Notes: generated by a model not told the origin, from the letters alone. A stretch of DNA of 64,000 nt from Isoetes taiwanensis (GCA_021234155.1 JAJEKV010000055.1:1221090-1285089), one strand, 5' to 3'. Shown: positions 12,061-23,439, numbered from the stretch's first letter. A program made the numbers and translations.

Positions 12061-12339
12061 CTTGCTGCTCTCTTTTTGTTTGGGTCCCATAGGCCAATTG
12101 GAATTCCTTTATTAATTAGCCACTGACTTAGGCAAGTTTCTCAAGGTCTTATCTTCTTTTTCCTTTTTTTTTCTGATTGAAGGCCGATATGTATATTATG
12201 TATAGGTAATGGTACAAAAGTTACTTTTTACAAGGAAGTATCACCCATTAGCTTATATAAGTTAAAAAAGTTAGAAAAGTATTAAACGTTCAAATCATGT
12301 GATAGTTTTCATCTATGATATCAGAAAGGTTCTGCCAGA
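11940..12339. other. LINE E 3' UTR and noncoding spacer
   Basis: The first 120 bases are the LINE E 3' UTR; the rest is AT-rich with no coding or repeat signal. Confidence 0.5.
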
Positions 12340-12672
12340 TTAGACGGGGGCCCTGAGATTGAAATTTGTGATCTTCCTCCCTCTTCCCCTAACCATGATC
12401 GAGAGGATGCAAAATGCACATAAACAAGATTCTGCTTTGGTCATATTGAACCTTCCTCTGCTATCCTTGGCCTTGCATAATAACGCTCTTCGGACATCCG
12501 GATTCTGATCACAGCGACAGTTGCAGAAGCAGGGTTCCTCATGCCCATAAATATTTGGTGGTCCAAAAACCTTGAGCCATTCCATGTTGGTATTAGGATC
12601 AATCTTCCTCCATTTGATTTTCCGCACCAATATGAAAATGATTCCTGAAAATAAAGAACAATAAAGATCCAT
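12340..12672 (-). CDS. unrecognised Cys-rich ORF, possibly a transposon remnant
   Basis: A 110-codon open frame has a cluster of cysteines (CFCNCRCDQNPDVRRALLCK, then CLCAFC) which could be a decayed zinc finger, somewhat like the GRF type (CxC ... GRF ... C). The similarity is weak and I do not claim the family. It lies next to a LINE fragment on the same strand and may be part of a transposon. It could equally be a chance frame. Confidence 0.25.
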   Translation of the reverse strand: MDLYCSLFSGIIFILVRKIKWRKIDPNTNMEWLKVFGPPNIYGHEEPCFCNCRCDQNPDVRRALLCKAKDSRGRFNMTKAESCLCAFCILSIMVRGRGRKITNFNLRAPV

Positions 12673-12681
12673 AAGTACTAT

Positions 12682-12903
12682 TTAGAGAGCATCATCAATC
12701 CATTTAATGTCATAAGAAATCTGTTTGATAACAGCTTCAGGGTGCGTGATTTCATTATTGAAGATAAAAGCATTCTGCCCTTTCCAGATTCTCCATAGGA
12801 GGATATAAATCCTCCAGTCATTTGGGTTGTTAGGCATGAAGAAGTCCAGAGAGATCATAGAGGATAAGTCATAGCCAAAGAGATTTGAGGCCAGCTCCAG
12901 CAC
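12682..12903 (-). pseudogene. L1-like LINE C-terminal fragment
   Basis: The frame contains ILLWRIWKGQNAFIFNNE followed by THPEAVIKQ, the familiar linker after the zf-RVT domain in plant L1-like LINEs (Trp-x-x-Trp-Lys-x-Arg/Gln-Asn-x-x-x-Phe). Only about 70 residues remain. It abuts the left, truncated end of the retrotransposon whose protease lies at 13033-13446, and may be the insertion that truncated it. Confidence 0.6.
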
Positions 12904-13032
12904 TCATTCTGACCACATACAACCTCTGAAGAGATGATTATCTTCTTTTTCCTTGCTTGAGTCTGTACCACGGATTTTATTTTGAAAATGTAGGCAATCT
13001 ATTCTCTCTTTATGCATTTGAGTAATTTCTTA

Positions 13033-13446
13033 CTAGACATGCATTGCATTATCTATTATTGAGGTAACCTCTTTACCTGCTATCTCTATGGTCTTTCCTT
13101 TAGGTGTCGTTAAGGTGACCTTTCTGTTCCCGCAATCGATGCATGCCTTTGCTGAGCTCAAGTATTCCATTCCTATTATGAGATCATATTTTCCCATTTC
13201 TCTTATTTCTGCTCCCATACCCACTGGCCTTGGGTTCGTCTGAAGGGTTTTCATTTTCAACATTTCGACCATTCTAGGCGAAGCAAAGTTATGGGAGCTC
13301 CCCGTATCAAAGGGAACAATGAACGACTTGGCTTTTACCTTACCGATGGTGGATATCATATTATACTGACTCTCTGCATTTTCTGAATCAATTGCAGCTA
13401 GTATATGACACTCACCATGGATATAATCGCGGACCTCATTATACAC
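13033..13446 (-). pseudogene. retrotransposon aspartic protease fragment
   Basis: The product would cleave the Gag-Pol polyprotein. The fragment reads YIHGECHILAAIDSENAESQ, then the active-site loop FDTGSSHNFASP near 13290 and the flap/second lobe region GKYDLIIGMEYLSSAKACID. The catalytic Asp-Thr-Gly is intact here. Compared with the plus-strand homologue at 62594-63000 about 30 residues are missing between RPV and GAEI, which removes part of the protease core, so it is dead. It starts abruptly; gag proper is deleted. A TAG ends it at 13033. Confidence 0.8.
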
Positions 13447-13537
13447 TTACAGTGAGTTAACTGTTACGCTTGTAGTTGAAATTGTGGTTATTTTCTAGAG
13501 GTTTCAATAACACTTACAAGTACAAAATTTTATATAT

Positions 13538-15013
13538 TCATATATGCGGAAGTACAGAATACAATAGATGTGCTAGATTTTTTTCTAAGAACTTTTTCAC
13601 TTGAGTCATGCCAACTGTGCAGCCCAAGTTCCTAAGGACATCGTGGGATAAACCTCTGCGAATGGTTGATACCATCTCCTCCACTTTCTTATCGATGGTG
13701 AAGGCTGCAGTGACAGCAAGCCTTCCTTGTCGAAGGTGGAGAACTGCGAAGTCATAAACGCTCAAGGATATGGAGCACTTGACTAGAATGACGTGGTCGA
13801 TGTGGTCATATAACCTCGCATGTCTCCCAAATCCTGTGAGGCTAACCAATAGACAAATAGCCTCTTCGGCCGAGGGACTGGATTCCTTCTGTATCACTAT
13901 AACTCTGCCATCGACCAAGCGAGGCAAGTAATACATAAGTGCAGTTGCCCTTTGCCGAGTGTCTGTTCATGGACCCGTTGCCTCCCTGTGCCTGGATGCG
14001 TATTCATCCATCGGTATGGTCATCATGTGCTCATAGTCTGCCTTGAGTGATCGGTTGCTACTCAGGCTGACAGATCGTCCCATATACCTGGTCGCTGCTG
14101 CTGCGGACGAAGAGCTCGGCATTAAGGCACTTGTGGTCGTGCCTCTGATTCCCATTCGTTCATGAAGAGCTATAAACTCCACATCTGTCATTGGATCTTT
14201 GGTTGGGATCATACTCCTGATGGTGCTATAGGCTTCTATGTCTGTCACTGTCTTGCTGTATACGTCTCTGCTTCATGAATGTGGACAAGGAATTCTTGGG
14301 TTTCCCAGTCGATGAAGCTGTCGAAATCTTCTTGCTGTTGAAGCAAGTGTAGGAGTTCATCTGTGCGATATTCTCTGTCCCGACACTCTGGTAAATTCTT
14401 GATATCATTCAGGAGGAGATACTCCTGTCCTTCCACCATTATTGGGGCCAAGCTGGTAATGCCAAGGTCCAAAGGTGATGCTACTCTCTGTGTTTGAAGA
14501 TCCTGGTCGAAGAAAGGGGTGAACTCTTCGGCCTCCAGCCTGTCCTCCTCTGGGTCCTCCTGGATTAGATCTTCGACATCTTCTTCGTCGTCTTGTTCTT
14601 CCTCCTCGTCATTCGACCCCTGAGGTTGGCCATACTGTAAAAGCAGGCGCTCTTCTGTGATAGAGTCGAGAGGCTATCTTCTGCTCTTGTAGGTTATGGT
14701 CATGTAGTCTGGGAAGCGTTGAGCTCTATTGTTCAGCTTGGTCTTGATGCTGGGTACATGACAAAATGCTTCCTTGAGGGCAAGCTTAGGCACAAAGTAT
14801 CCTTATACACGGAGGGAATTCTTGCAAGTGGGGTCCTAATTTGGTCTGGAATTCTTGCAAGACTTGCTGACAGAAGGGGTTTGCTGTTAGAGTGGCTACT
14901 AAATCAAACTCTTTCTGGAATACATTGAAAACTAGGTAACATCTACTTCGGCAATATGAGATGAGGCGCTATACCAAGTGATGAAGGATCTAGTGGCCAT
15001 GTTGGAGCTGAAG
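13538..15013 (-). pseudogene. retrotransposon accessory ORF (QEYLLL family), copy 1
   Basis: The pieces, in several frames, begin MATRSFITWYSAS at 15013 and include an acidic segment near 14560-14620, EGQEYLLLNDIKNLPE near 14410, FDSFIDWETQEFL near 14310, PMTDVEFIALHERMG near 14190 and a C-terminal module from 13936 (YLPRLVDGRVIVIQKESSP, then SVYDFAVLHLRQGRLAVTAA). Each has a counterpart in the same order at 59005-60400 (MAATDLLAWYQ, HQGQEYLLLDDI, DDFIDF, QGQVLFIGRDLGPEAE). The family is not one I recognise. Several stops and shifts interrupt it, some perhaps sequence errors. Conservation of order in two diverged elements argues that it was a working element gene. Confidence 0.65.
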
Positions 15014-15705
15014 CTGGGGATGTCGAACAGATCTAGAGAAGGCTGGAAAATCGCCTCAAAGCAGGAGCAAATGATGAAGTCCAAATGTGGGGGGGTTATG
15101 CTTCTATTTATAGAGAAACCCTAATTTTTCAAATTTTAGGGTTAGGGCGCTTTAGTCCATTTGAGTTGTTCATTGTTCCTATGTCTGTTTGATGTTTTAT
15201 TTGTATGTAGATGACTATCTAAAGATCCTAATGCAACAAATTCCATGTGATTTGGGGCTGGTATGGTCAAGTTATTGGCCTTTGAAATTTGAGCAATCTG
15301 AGAATGCGCCAGGAGGGCGTTTGGATTCTTCTTATAGTGCTCTTGCGCATTTTCAGATTTAGGCCTTGTTTTGGGTTTGATACTTCGATAAACTGGTGAT
15401 ATGATAATGTAATTCTACCCTACTCGATTAGTGGTGCTCAAATCTGGTCTTAGTTTATGGTTTAGGTGCTTAGAACTAGGTAAACTATGGGCGAGTAGTC
15501 TGAGAATGCGCCAGAGGGCAATTTGGACAATCCAAATGTAGCTGTCGCGCATTCTCGGACTAGTGGGTATCTTTTTGGTCTCGGACTTTATTTGTTTTTC
15601 ATGAAACAAATCACAACTAGGTACAGATTAACAAGTGTAGAGACATTATAACACATCATAACTTATATTTATCAAAATTTTTGCTTACATGAAATGTTAA
15701 TTCTA

Positions 15706-15897
15706 CTATCTACTCCTTCTTGCTGCTTCTTGCATTGCTAGTAGCATGTCATTGGTCACTCTGAATCCTGTGACGAACTCGTCCATTATCTCCCTGACGA
15801 GCCTCGCGAATGGTGCTCGTGGTATTAGAAAGCCGTAGCTTCGCTGAAAGTGACAAATCTCTTTGGCAGCTTGAGAAGACCGAGTCTCTTCTCCGCT
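15706..15897 (-). pseudogene. histone H3-like fold encoded by the LTR retrotransposon, copy 1
   Basis: A 63-codon frame, opening after two TGA codons and ending at TAG 15708-15706, reads KEICHFQRSYGFLIPRAPFA, then RLVREIMDEFVTGFRVTNDM and LLAMQEAARRSR. It aligns without gaps to H3 residues about 49-98: the alpha-N helix (REIxxFQ), alpha-1 with the LPFxRLVREI core, loop 1 (FR) and the first half of alpha-2 (ALQEAAE). It stops there, so alpha-2 is cut short and alpha-3 is absent; alone it cannot make a complete histone fold. Just upstream EET matches the EET in the H3 ORF of the 55-63 kb element at the same spacing from the fold, give or take three residues. No start codon lies in the frame, so it is probably the end of a longer, broken ORF. 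Confidence 0.75.
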
Positions 15898-16576
15898 TCA
15901 TCAGCTTCTTCGATGGCTCGGGTAGTGTCTCTGGTGGGGGCTTCAAGGCGGTCTGCTCCTTCGTAGGTTTGCCTCCTTCAATGTGTAGGTACTCTATGAG
16001 CATCGTAGTAGTTCTTGTAGGCCTAGTACATCTTCATGTAGGCACGATGGCAACCGACTCCTTCACAGATTCCCTATCTTGGGACAGAACATAGGACTCC
16101 CGCGTTGTTTTATGTGGTTTCTTGGGATTGTCGAGGATGGGCTTCCACATGGGAACGGTGGAACCTGTGACTCCTGTGCATGTACGTTTTCCTCCCCTAT
16201 TTGCTCGGGCTCTCCATCCAACATGGCAGTTTCCTCAGGATCCCTGGAGGGCTTGCCCGCTCCTGAAGATCCCTCTTTTCTGTAATTTCATTAGGATAGG
16301 CGACGAGCGGTTTCCAACTCCGAGTTTGTGCCGGATTCGGATCTTGGAGGATTATGCGGTTCCCGTGTAATGATAATGCCCTCAGTCTTACGTTTCTTGA
16401 CGTAGACTTGGTCCTTCTACGCGGGTGGACTTGTTCTTCCTGTTCATGATCTTCTGTGGCCTTCCCTTTCCCCTTCGGATCCTCTCTATTCTTTATCCTC
16501 TGCTCCGCATGCCTCTCTTCTTTCCTCTTTTCTCTCTCCTCTCCCTGCTTCCTCTTTTCCTCTTTCTCTGCACGCT

Positions 16577-16711
16577 CTACTCCAGTTTGGTGGTGTCTTT
16601 ATTCTTGGCCTTAAAGCGTTCGAGCTTTTGCTGACAGGCGAGGACCTGGGTGCTTGCTCTTTCTAGACGAGTCATCTTCTTCGTCGTCTGTTTGGTGCAG
16701 GCCATGGCCAT
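16577..16711 (-). pseudogene. first short ORF after the leader, basic N terminus
   Basis: The frame starts at ATG 16711 or 16705 and reads MACTKQTTKKMTRLERASTQ, ending at TAG 16577. In another frame the next 300 bases (16570-16280) give a strongly charged coiled stretch (EKEEKRKQGEEREKRKEERH) and a basic piece (HPRRRTKST). The unit as a whole probably formed the N-terminal part of the H3-like protein or a separate basic protein. The start resembles the H3 tail (ARTKQTARK), but unit 2 reads TKRDFKKM here, so this likeness is not supported. Confidence 0.4.
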
Positions 16712-17379
16712 GTCTTGAAAATATCTCGAATGTCCGGAGGCTCTAAGCCTAAAATTGCCTCTGAAGCAGAGAGCAAGAACGAAAATGAAAACCTAACTTA
16801 TGGTAGGTCGAAGTCTATATTTATAGGGTTGGAAATTTTTTAGGGTTTGGCATGGAAAAATGGTATTACCTAATTACTTAAATAATTAGTATTTAGTAGC
16901 TTCAAAGACCTTAGTTCTTTAAGACATTTTTGGTTTGAGTAATCTGAAAAAGTGCCAGAAGGGCATTAGGATAATCCTAATGGTGTCATCTGGACTGTTT
17001 TTGGTATTATTTAAGATATTTAATTGTTGGTAATTCTACTATGATATCCTAGCTTTGAATTTAATTCTAAGCTATAATTGATTCTTCTTTTTATCTTTAG
17101 ACTTAAGTTTCACTGCCAACTAGGGTCGAGTAATCTGAAAGTATGCCGGAAGGGTACTAGAATAATTCTAATGGTGCTCTAGCGCATTCTCAGATTACTA
17201 GAGGTGTTTTCTAGGTAAATATTAACTATAGCTAACTAGCTAATACTCTATTGTGGGGAAGAAAATTTTCTCCCCGTTTTCGAGGTTCTTGCCTGGGTTG
17301 TTAACTCCAAACTGCGTTCTAGGACAGTTAGTACTATTGGGTGATGGCCAGTGATCGATCTTGGTCAACCAAGATCATT

Positions 17380-17391
17380 GCTCTGATACCA
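17380..17391 (-). other. primer-binding site, initiator tRNA-Met type
   Basis: On the minus strand TGGTATCAGAGC matches 12 bases complementary to the 3' end of plant initiator tRNA-Met. It lies one base after the LTR end ...GACGTCACA, the standard arrangement for an LTR element read on the minus strand. Confidence 0.9.
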
Positions 17392-17392
17392 T

Positions 17393-19319
17393 TGTGACGT
17401 CCCCCGATCATATACGATGCTCCCATCGTACAGAAACTAGAGATTCCCCATCTTTGGCCATGCTACCATCGAGAGGTCGCCCATCTAATGTGGGATTCCC
17501 GATGGTGGGCAGGAATCCTACGTGGGAGGACTGGCACTGGACGTGTCATTTACCCCATCTCCCTCGGGTTCCACCTAGCAATGTGGAAGCATGTAACATA
17601 AGTACATAACAACAAATAATACATATAACCCTCCCGAAGGGTGGAGATCACCACAACAACATGAGCTTTCATCATAACAACATAGACAGCAATGGCGCAT
17701 CCTACCTAAGGCTCAGTCTCAAGGTATGACTGACGGCCTGGGATCTCCAGAGGTCAAAGCAGACAGAATTCATGGCAAATGGATTTGGCTGGCATAGAAC
17801 ATGTTCGTTGGGTAGTCCACTCCATCCGCCCCTCCTGTACATACTTTGCAGATAGGCTGATAAGTTTTGGGACCGGACCGTAGCTTGCCCGGGGCATAGC
17901 CAAAGGGGCTACTCCTGGGTTGCATCTCCCCAGTCCCGATGATGCAGGAGGAGATCACTCTCTCCTCTAGAAGACACATGCTAATGACAAGCAGACTAGA
18001 GAGCCACTGCTTGTCTACGACTTCAACCCCGTTGAAGGTGGCCTCACCACCCAAAAGGTGTCGAGCCCATACCAGAGCCACACACAGTGCATAAGGTATT
18101 AGGCCTAGTCCGCAATGTTCCCCGGTAGGCTTTACACACCAGAGGGATCAACTGCCATCGGACAAGTTCCCCCTTGTCAGCCGGACTGGCCCCTCCACCC
18201 ACAACGCAGGCAGGCTCTTATGCACAGGCCACATTAATTGGGAGTTAATAAGGCTAATCTAGGATCACATCTACTAAGGCTTGGGTCTCTAACCCCCTTC
18301 CCAATACACCGGAGTGCGAACAGATTATACATCATAGATCCATATGAATCGAATTAACAGAATATCACACCCAACACTCCATGAGGCCGTTGGATTCGCC
18401 CATCCTATGGCTCCAATATGGCCAGTGCGCAACTAGCACGAATACACTTAGAAATGATTGGTCACATCGTATTGGTAAGCAAATACCCTATGATTTGCAA
18501 TGGTTGTCACTGTCACCCCGTCAATACAGGGACTCGAACCCCCACAAAAGAACAAAACCTTTTTGAGGAGTCCTCTAACCAACACCCCTGGTGCCTTTAC
18601 GTGCTTGACAATAAAGGCATCTTCCTAGCCTTTTTTTTGTGATCCTACTTCTCTTATACATCATTGGCATAGGACCATGGTCTATCCCACCGTATTCATT
18701 TCCCCCCTGCACACCCCAATCATTTTTATGCTTATTCACATAAATCTAATCTAAACATACATAGTTAGGGTTCATTGGCTAGTTTTTGGCATCTATGGGT
18801 TAGATAGGGACAAGAATGGCTAATGGCTGATCTAAGAATCAAACAAGGTCAGTGGCACCTACTGAATCCTTGGCTGCTGGGCATTCCTCCTCCGAAAGCG
18901 TCCATGGCAGTGATCGAAGCGGCTGTTCGGGACTTGAGGTTACTGAAGGCGACTTTGTTTGGCGAATCCCAATGCAAGCGGAGGCGTCCCGTTCTTTGGA
19001 GGCGATCTGCTCTTTGGCAGCCGATCACAAGGTAGCCAAAAGGGCTCTTTAGGGGTAGCCCCTTTTTATAGAAAGGGTACTTTTAGGATACTCTTTTAGG
19101 GTTGGGAATGAAAGGTCGGGGTCAATGGGGTTGTGTCATGTGGCGGTCGGACAATATATTCACATGTCACAATATGTACAATATATTGGGATCTAGGAGT
19201 TGCGCCCCCATGGGAAATCTATGCCGGCTAACGTGTCGTACGTACATAGAGCATGTACTAGTGACGTGGCAAGTATAATATACATATTTATACCCAGAGT
19301 ATATTATCACGGAACGTCA
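17393..19319 (-). repeat. 5' LTR of retrotransposon copy 1
   Basis: On the minus strand it runs from TGACGTTCC (19319) to GACGTCACA (17393), about 1.93 kb. The 3' edge is fixed by the adjoining primer-binding site. The 5' edge is inferred from likeness to the plus-strand LTR start TGTGACGTTCC at 55180, with a TATAAATA box shortly after in both. Blocks such as GGAGGGGCGGATGGAGTGGA are shared with 55180-56789. Confidence 0.75.
18530..18584 (-). promoter_or_regulatory. Pol III-like A and B boxes inside the LTR
   Basis: On the minus strand TGTTGGTTAGAGGA (18584-18571) resembles a tRNA A box and GGTTCGAGTCC (18540-18530) is a perfect B box, 31 bases apart. The intervening sequence does not fold into a convincing tRNA, so this looks like a tRNA-derived relic (SINE head). 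In unit 2 the B box is damaged (GGTTGAGTCC at 24591-24600). Confidence 0.5.
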
Positions 19320-19741
19320 TAGGTTTTAATGTCCACGGGGATCCCAGTGGGCCATGGGACGAGTACATGCAGAGGGCGAGAGCCCAAATGAAACTTGGGG
19401 GACTAAGCCCCATCACCAAAGCACAAGAACAGATAGAAATCACAAACAAATATGAAGAAGATAAGGGCTATACAAAACCATCCACGGATTAGAAGGCCAC
19501 CGATCCCTAGTGATAGCCTGACCTCCTCTGTACACTATCCATTTCCGTTAAGAAATGAACAATATGCAACAATTTACATTTTTTGAAGGCATGCAAGTAT
19601 ATACACTCGTGGAAAATCAACCATGGCGTATTTAGGTATGCAATTTAGGTTTTCATTGTATATTTGTACGTTCTGTACTTTAGAAATGTGTTATTCAAGT
19701 TGGTGGTCAGGATGTTAGGAGTTTGAACATTTTTCAGGATA

Positions 19742-21078
19742 ATACCATCTCCTCCACTTTCTTGCTGCAGTGACAGCAAGCCTTCCTTGTCGAAGGTGGA
19801 GAACTGCAAAGTCATAAACGCTCAAGGATATGGAGCACTTGACTAGAATGACGTGGTCGATGTGGTCATATAACCTCGCATGTCTCCCAAATCCTGTGAG
19901 GCTAACCAATAGACAAATAGCCTCTTCGGCCGAGGGACTGGATTCCTTCTGTATCACTATAACTCTGCCATCGACCAAGCGAGGCAAGTAATACATAAGT
20001 GCAGTTGCCCTTTGCCGAGTGTCTGTTCATGGACCCGTTGCCTCCCTGTGCCTGGATGCGTATTCATCCATCGGTATGGTCATCATGTGCTCATAGTCTG
20101 CCTTGAGTGATCGGTTGCTACTCAGGCTGACAGATCGTCCCATATACCTGGTCGCTGCTGCTGCGGACGAAGAGCTCGGCATTAAGGCACTTGTGGTCGT
20201 GCCTCTGATTCCCATTCGTTCATGAAGAGCTATAAACTCCACATCTGTCATTGGATCTTTGGTTGGGATCATACTCCTGATGGTGCTATAGGCTTCTATA
20301 TGCATCCTTTGTCTTCTTTGTATCGTCTACGCTTCATGAATGTGGACAAGGAATTCTTGGGTTTCCCGATCGATGAAAGCGTGGCCGAAATCTTCTTCTT
20401 TGTTGAAGCAAGTGTAGGGAGTTCATCATGCGATATTCTGTCCCGACACTCTGGTAAATTCTTGATATCATTCAGGAGGAGATACTCCCTTCCACCATTA
20501 TTGGGGCCAAAGGCGGTAATGCCAAGGTCCAAAGGTGATGCTACTCTGTGTTTGAAGATCACAGTGAAGAAAGGGGGTGAACTCTTGACCTCCCGGCCAA
20601 TCCTCCTCTGGGTCCTCCTGGATTAGATCTTCGACATCTTCTTCGTCGTCTTGTTCTTCCTCCTCGTCATTCGACCCGAGGGTTGGCCATCTTGTAAAAG
20701 CGGCTCTTACGTGATAGAATTCGAGGCTATATCTTACGCTCTTGTAGGTTATGGTCATGTAGTGCGGGAAAGCGTTGAGCTCTATTGTTCAGCTTGGTCT
20801 TGATCTTTGGGTACATGACAAAATGCTTCCTTGAGGGCAAGCTTAGGCACAAAGTATCCTTATACACGGAGGGAATTCTTGCAAGTGGGGTCCTAATTTG
20901 GTCTGGAATTCTTGCAAGACTTTGGCGTGAAGGGTTTTTTGTTAGAGTGGCTACTAAATCAAACTCTTTACGGAATACATTGAAAACTAGGTAACATCTA
21001 CTTGACAATATGAGATGAGGCGCTATACCAAGTGATGAAGGATCTAGTGGCCATGTTGGAGCTGAAATTTGGGGATGT
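19742..21078 (-). pseudogene. retrotransposon accessory ORF, copy 2, truncated
   Basis: The same accessory ORF as at 13538-15013, but cut by the duplication junction within the C-terminal module (LAVTAARKWRRW, then spurious residues). MATRSFI lies near 21052, the acidic segment near 20650 and EYLLLNDIKNLPE near 20470. It differs from copy 1 by many small indels that shift the frame, for instance at 20300-20420. Confidence 0.6.
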
Positions 21079-21814
21079 CTCAATGAGATCTAGAGAAGGT
21101 TGGAAAATCGCCTCAAAGCGAGGAGCAAATGATGAAGTCCAAATGTGGGGGTTATGCTTCTATTTATAGAGAAACCCTAATTTTTTCAAATTTTAGGGTT
21201 AGGGCTTTAGTCCATTTGAGTTGTTCATTGTTCCTATGTCCGTTTGATGTTTTATTTGTATGTAGATGACTATCTAAAGATCCTAATGCAACAAATTCCA
21301 TGTGATTTGGGGCTGGTATGGTCAAGTTATTGGCCTTTGAAATTTGAACAATCGAGAATGTGCGGGGAGGGCGTTTGGATTCTTCTAATAGTGCTCTTGC
21401 GCATTTTCAGATTTAGGCCTTGTTTTGGGTTTGATACTTGATAAACGGTGATATGATAATGTAATTCTACCCTACTCGGTAGTGGTGCTCAAATCTGGTC
21501 TTAGTTTATGGTTTAGGTGCTTAGAACTAGGTAAACTATGGGGTGAGTAGTGTCGAGAATGCGCCCGAGGGGCAATTTGGACAATCCAAATGTAAAATTT
21601 GTCGCGCATTCTCGGACTAAATGGGTATCTTTTGGTCTCGGACTTTATTTGTTTTTCATGAAACAAATCACAACTAGATCTGATTAACAAGTGTAGAGAC
21701 ATTATAACACATCATAACTTATATTTATCAAAATTTTTGCTTTACATGAAATGTTAATTCTACTATCTACTCCTTCTTCTTTTGCTTCTTGCATTGCTAG
21801 TAGCATGTCATTGG

Positions 21815-21955
21815 TCACTCGAATCTGTGGCGAACTTCGTCCATTATCTCCCTGACGAGCCTCGCGAATGGTGCTCGTGGTATTAGAAAGTCGTAGCTTC
21901 GCTGAAAGTGACAAATCTCTTTGGCAGCTTGAGAAGACCGAGTCTCTTCTCCGCT
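21815..21955 (-). pseudogene. histone H3-like fold, copy 2, frameshifted
   Basis: The frame gives KEICHFQRSYDFLIPRAPFA and RLVREIMDE as in copy 1, then shifts (VRHRFE, stop TGA at 21817) because unit 2 has different bases at 21828-21840. The rest, RVTNDMLLAMQEAKEE, continues in another frame. Apart from one residue (G to D after SY) the shared part of the two copies is identical, so copy 2 adds no independent evidence on selection. Confidence 0.65.
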
Positions 21956-23426
21956 TCATCAGCTTCTTCGATGGCTCGGGTAGTGTCTCTGGTGGGAGCT
22001 TCAAGGCGGTCTGCTCCTTCGTAGGTTTGCCTCCTTCAATGTGTCGTACTCTATGAGCATCGTAGTAGTTCTTGTAGGCCTAGTACATCTTCATGTAGGC
22101 CTGATAAGCAGCCAGCTCCTTCCTGTATTCCCTATCTTGGGACAGAACATAGGACTCCCGCGTTGTTTTATGTGGTTTCTTGGGATTGTCGAGGATGGGC
22201 TTCCACATGGGAACGGTGGAACCTGTGACTCCTGTGCATGTACGTTTTCCTCCCCTATTTGCTCGGGCTCTCCATCCAACATGGCAGTTTCCTCAGGATC
22301 CCTGGAGGGCTTGCCCGCTCCTGAAGATCCCTCTTTTCTGTAATTTCATTAGGATAGGCGACGAGCGGTTTCCAACTCCGAGTTTGTGCCGGATTCGGAT
22401 CTTGGAGGATTGTCTGGTTCCCGCTGTGTAATGATAATGCCCTCCGTCTTCTGTTTCTTCGGCGTAGACTTGGTCCTTCTACGCGGGTGGACTTGTTCTT
22501 CCTGTTCATGATCTTCTGTGGCCTTCCCTTTCCCCTTCGGATCCTCTCTATTCTTTATCCTCCTCTCATGCCTCTCTTCTTTCCTCTTTTCTCTCTCCTC
22601 TCCACTGCTTCCTCTTTTCCTCTTTCTCGCACGCTCTCTACTCGGTTTGGTGGTGTCTTTATTCTTGGCCTTAAAGCGTTCGAGCTTTTCTTGACGAGGA
22701 CACAGGTGCTTGCTCTTTCTAGGCAGTCATCTTCTTAAAATCACGTTTGGTACAGGCCATGGCCATGTGCGAAATATCTCGAATCGGAGGTCGGGCGCCT
22801 AAAAATTGCCTCTGAAGCAGAGAGCAAGAACGAAAATGAAAACCTAACTTATGGTAGGTCGAAGTCTATATTTATAGGGTTGGAAATTTTTTAGGGTTTG
22901 GCATGGAAAAATGGTATTACCTAATTACTTAAATAATTAGTATTTAGTAGCTTCAAAGACCTTAGTTCTTTAAGACATTTTTGGTTTGAGTAATCTGAAA
23001 AAGTGCCAGAAGGGCATTAGGATAATCCTAATGGTGTCATCTGGACTGTTTTTGGTATTATTTAAGATATTGTTGGTAATTCTACTATGATATCCTAGCT
23101 TTGAATTTAATTCTAAGCTATAATTGATTCTTCTTTTTATCTTTAGACTTAAGTTTCACTGCCAACTAGGGTCGAGTAATCTGAAAGTATGCCGGAAGGG
23201 TACTAGAATAATTCTAATGGTGCTCTAGCGCATTCTCAGATTACTAGAGGTGTTTTCTAGGTAAATATTAACTATAGCTAACTAGCTAATACTCCTATTG
23301 TGGGGAAGAAAATTTTCTCCCCGTTTTCGAGGTTCTTGCCTGGGTTGTTAACTCCAAACTGCGTTCTAGGACAGTTAGTACTATTGGGTGATGGCCAGTG
23401 ATCGATCTTGGTCAACCAAGATCATT

Positions 23427-23438
23427 GCTCTGATACCA
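23427..23438 (-). other. primer-binding site, copy 2
   Basis: TGGTATCAGAGC on the minus strand, duplicated with the rest of the unit. Confidence 0.85.
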
Positions 23439-23439
23439 T

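Larger units (their letters stand above)
13033..19319 (-). mobile_element. LTR retrotransposon with H3-like ORF, copy 1 (5' LTR to protease)
   Basis: Read on the minus strand the order is: 5' LTR (19319-17393), primer-binding site (17391-17380), a leader, a short basic ORF region, an H3-like fold (15897-15706), an accessory ORF with a QEYLLL motif (about 15013-13538), then an aspartic protease fragment (13446-13033). Most of gag is missing between the accessory ORF and the protease, and nothing of RT, RNase H, integrase or the 3' LTR remains. The order matches the plus-strand element at 55.2-63.3 kb, so both are one superfamily of element; the protease and the junction seen in the other copy indicate Ty3/Gypsy. 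Confidence 0.85.
13669..19740. repeat. tandem segmental duplication, unit 1
   Basis: This 6.07-kb unit is repeated directly at 19742-25792. It starts inside the accessory ORF (ACCATCTCCTCCACTTTCTT at 13671), covers the H3-like region, leader and LTR, and ends about 420 bp beyond the LTR at TTTTTCAGGAT (19740). Because unit 2 starts mid-ORF and both carry the same flank, this is duplication of a locus, not two insertions. The flank, 19320-19740, has no coding signal. Confidence 0.95.

Noticed and set aside
12340-12672. GRF-type zinc finger protein
   Set aside because: Cysteine spacing fits only loosely; listed as unrecognised.
15749-16094. ORFs on the plus strand and in a second minus frame overlapping the H3-like fold
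   Set aside because: They are shadows of the H3-like and preceding charged frames; plus-strand versions have no motif.
16577-16711. MACTKQTTKK as a histone H3 tail mimic
   Set aside because: The likeness to ARTKQTARK is ten residues long and absent from the duplicate unit (TKRDFKKM at about 22730-22750), so it may be chance or a sequence error.
18526-18590. A functional tRNA gene on the minus strand
   Set aside because: A and B boxes are present but no acceptor, D or anticodon stem pairs convincingly, and it lies inside an LTR.
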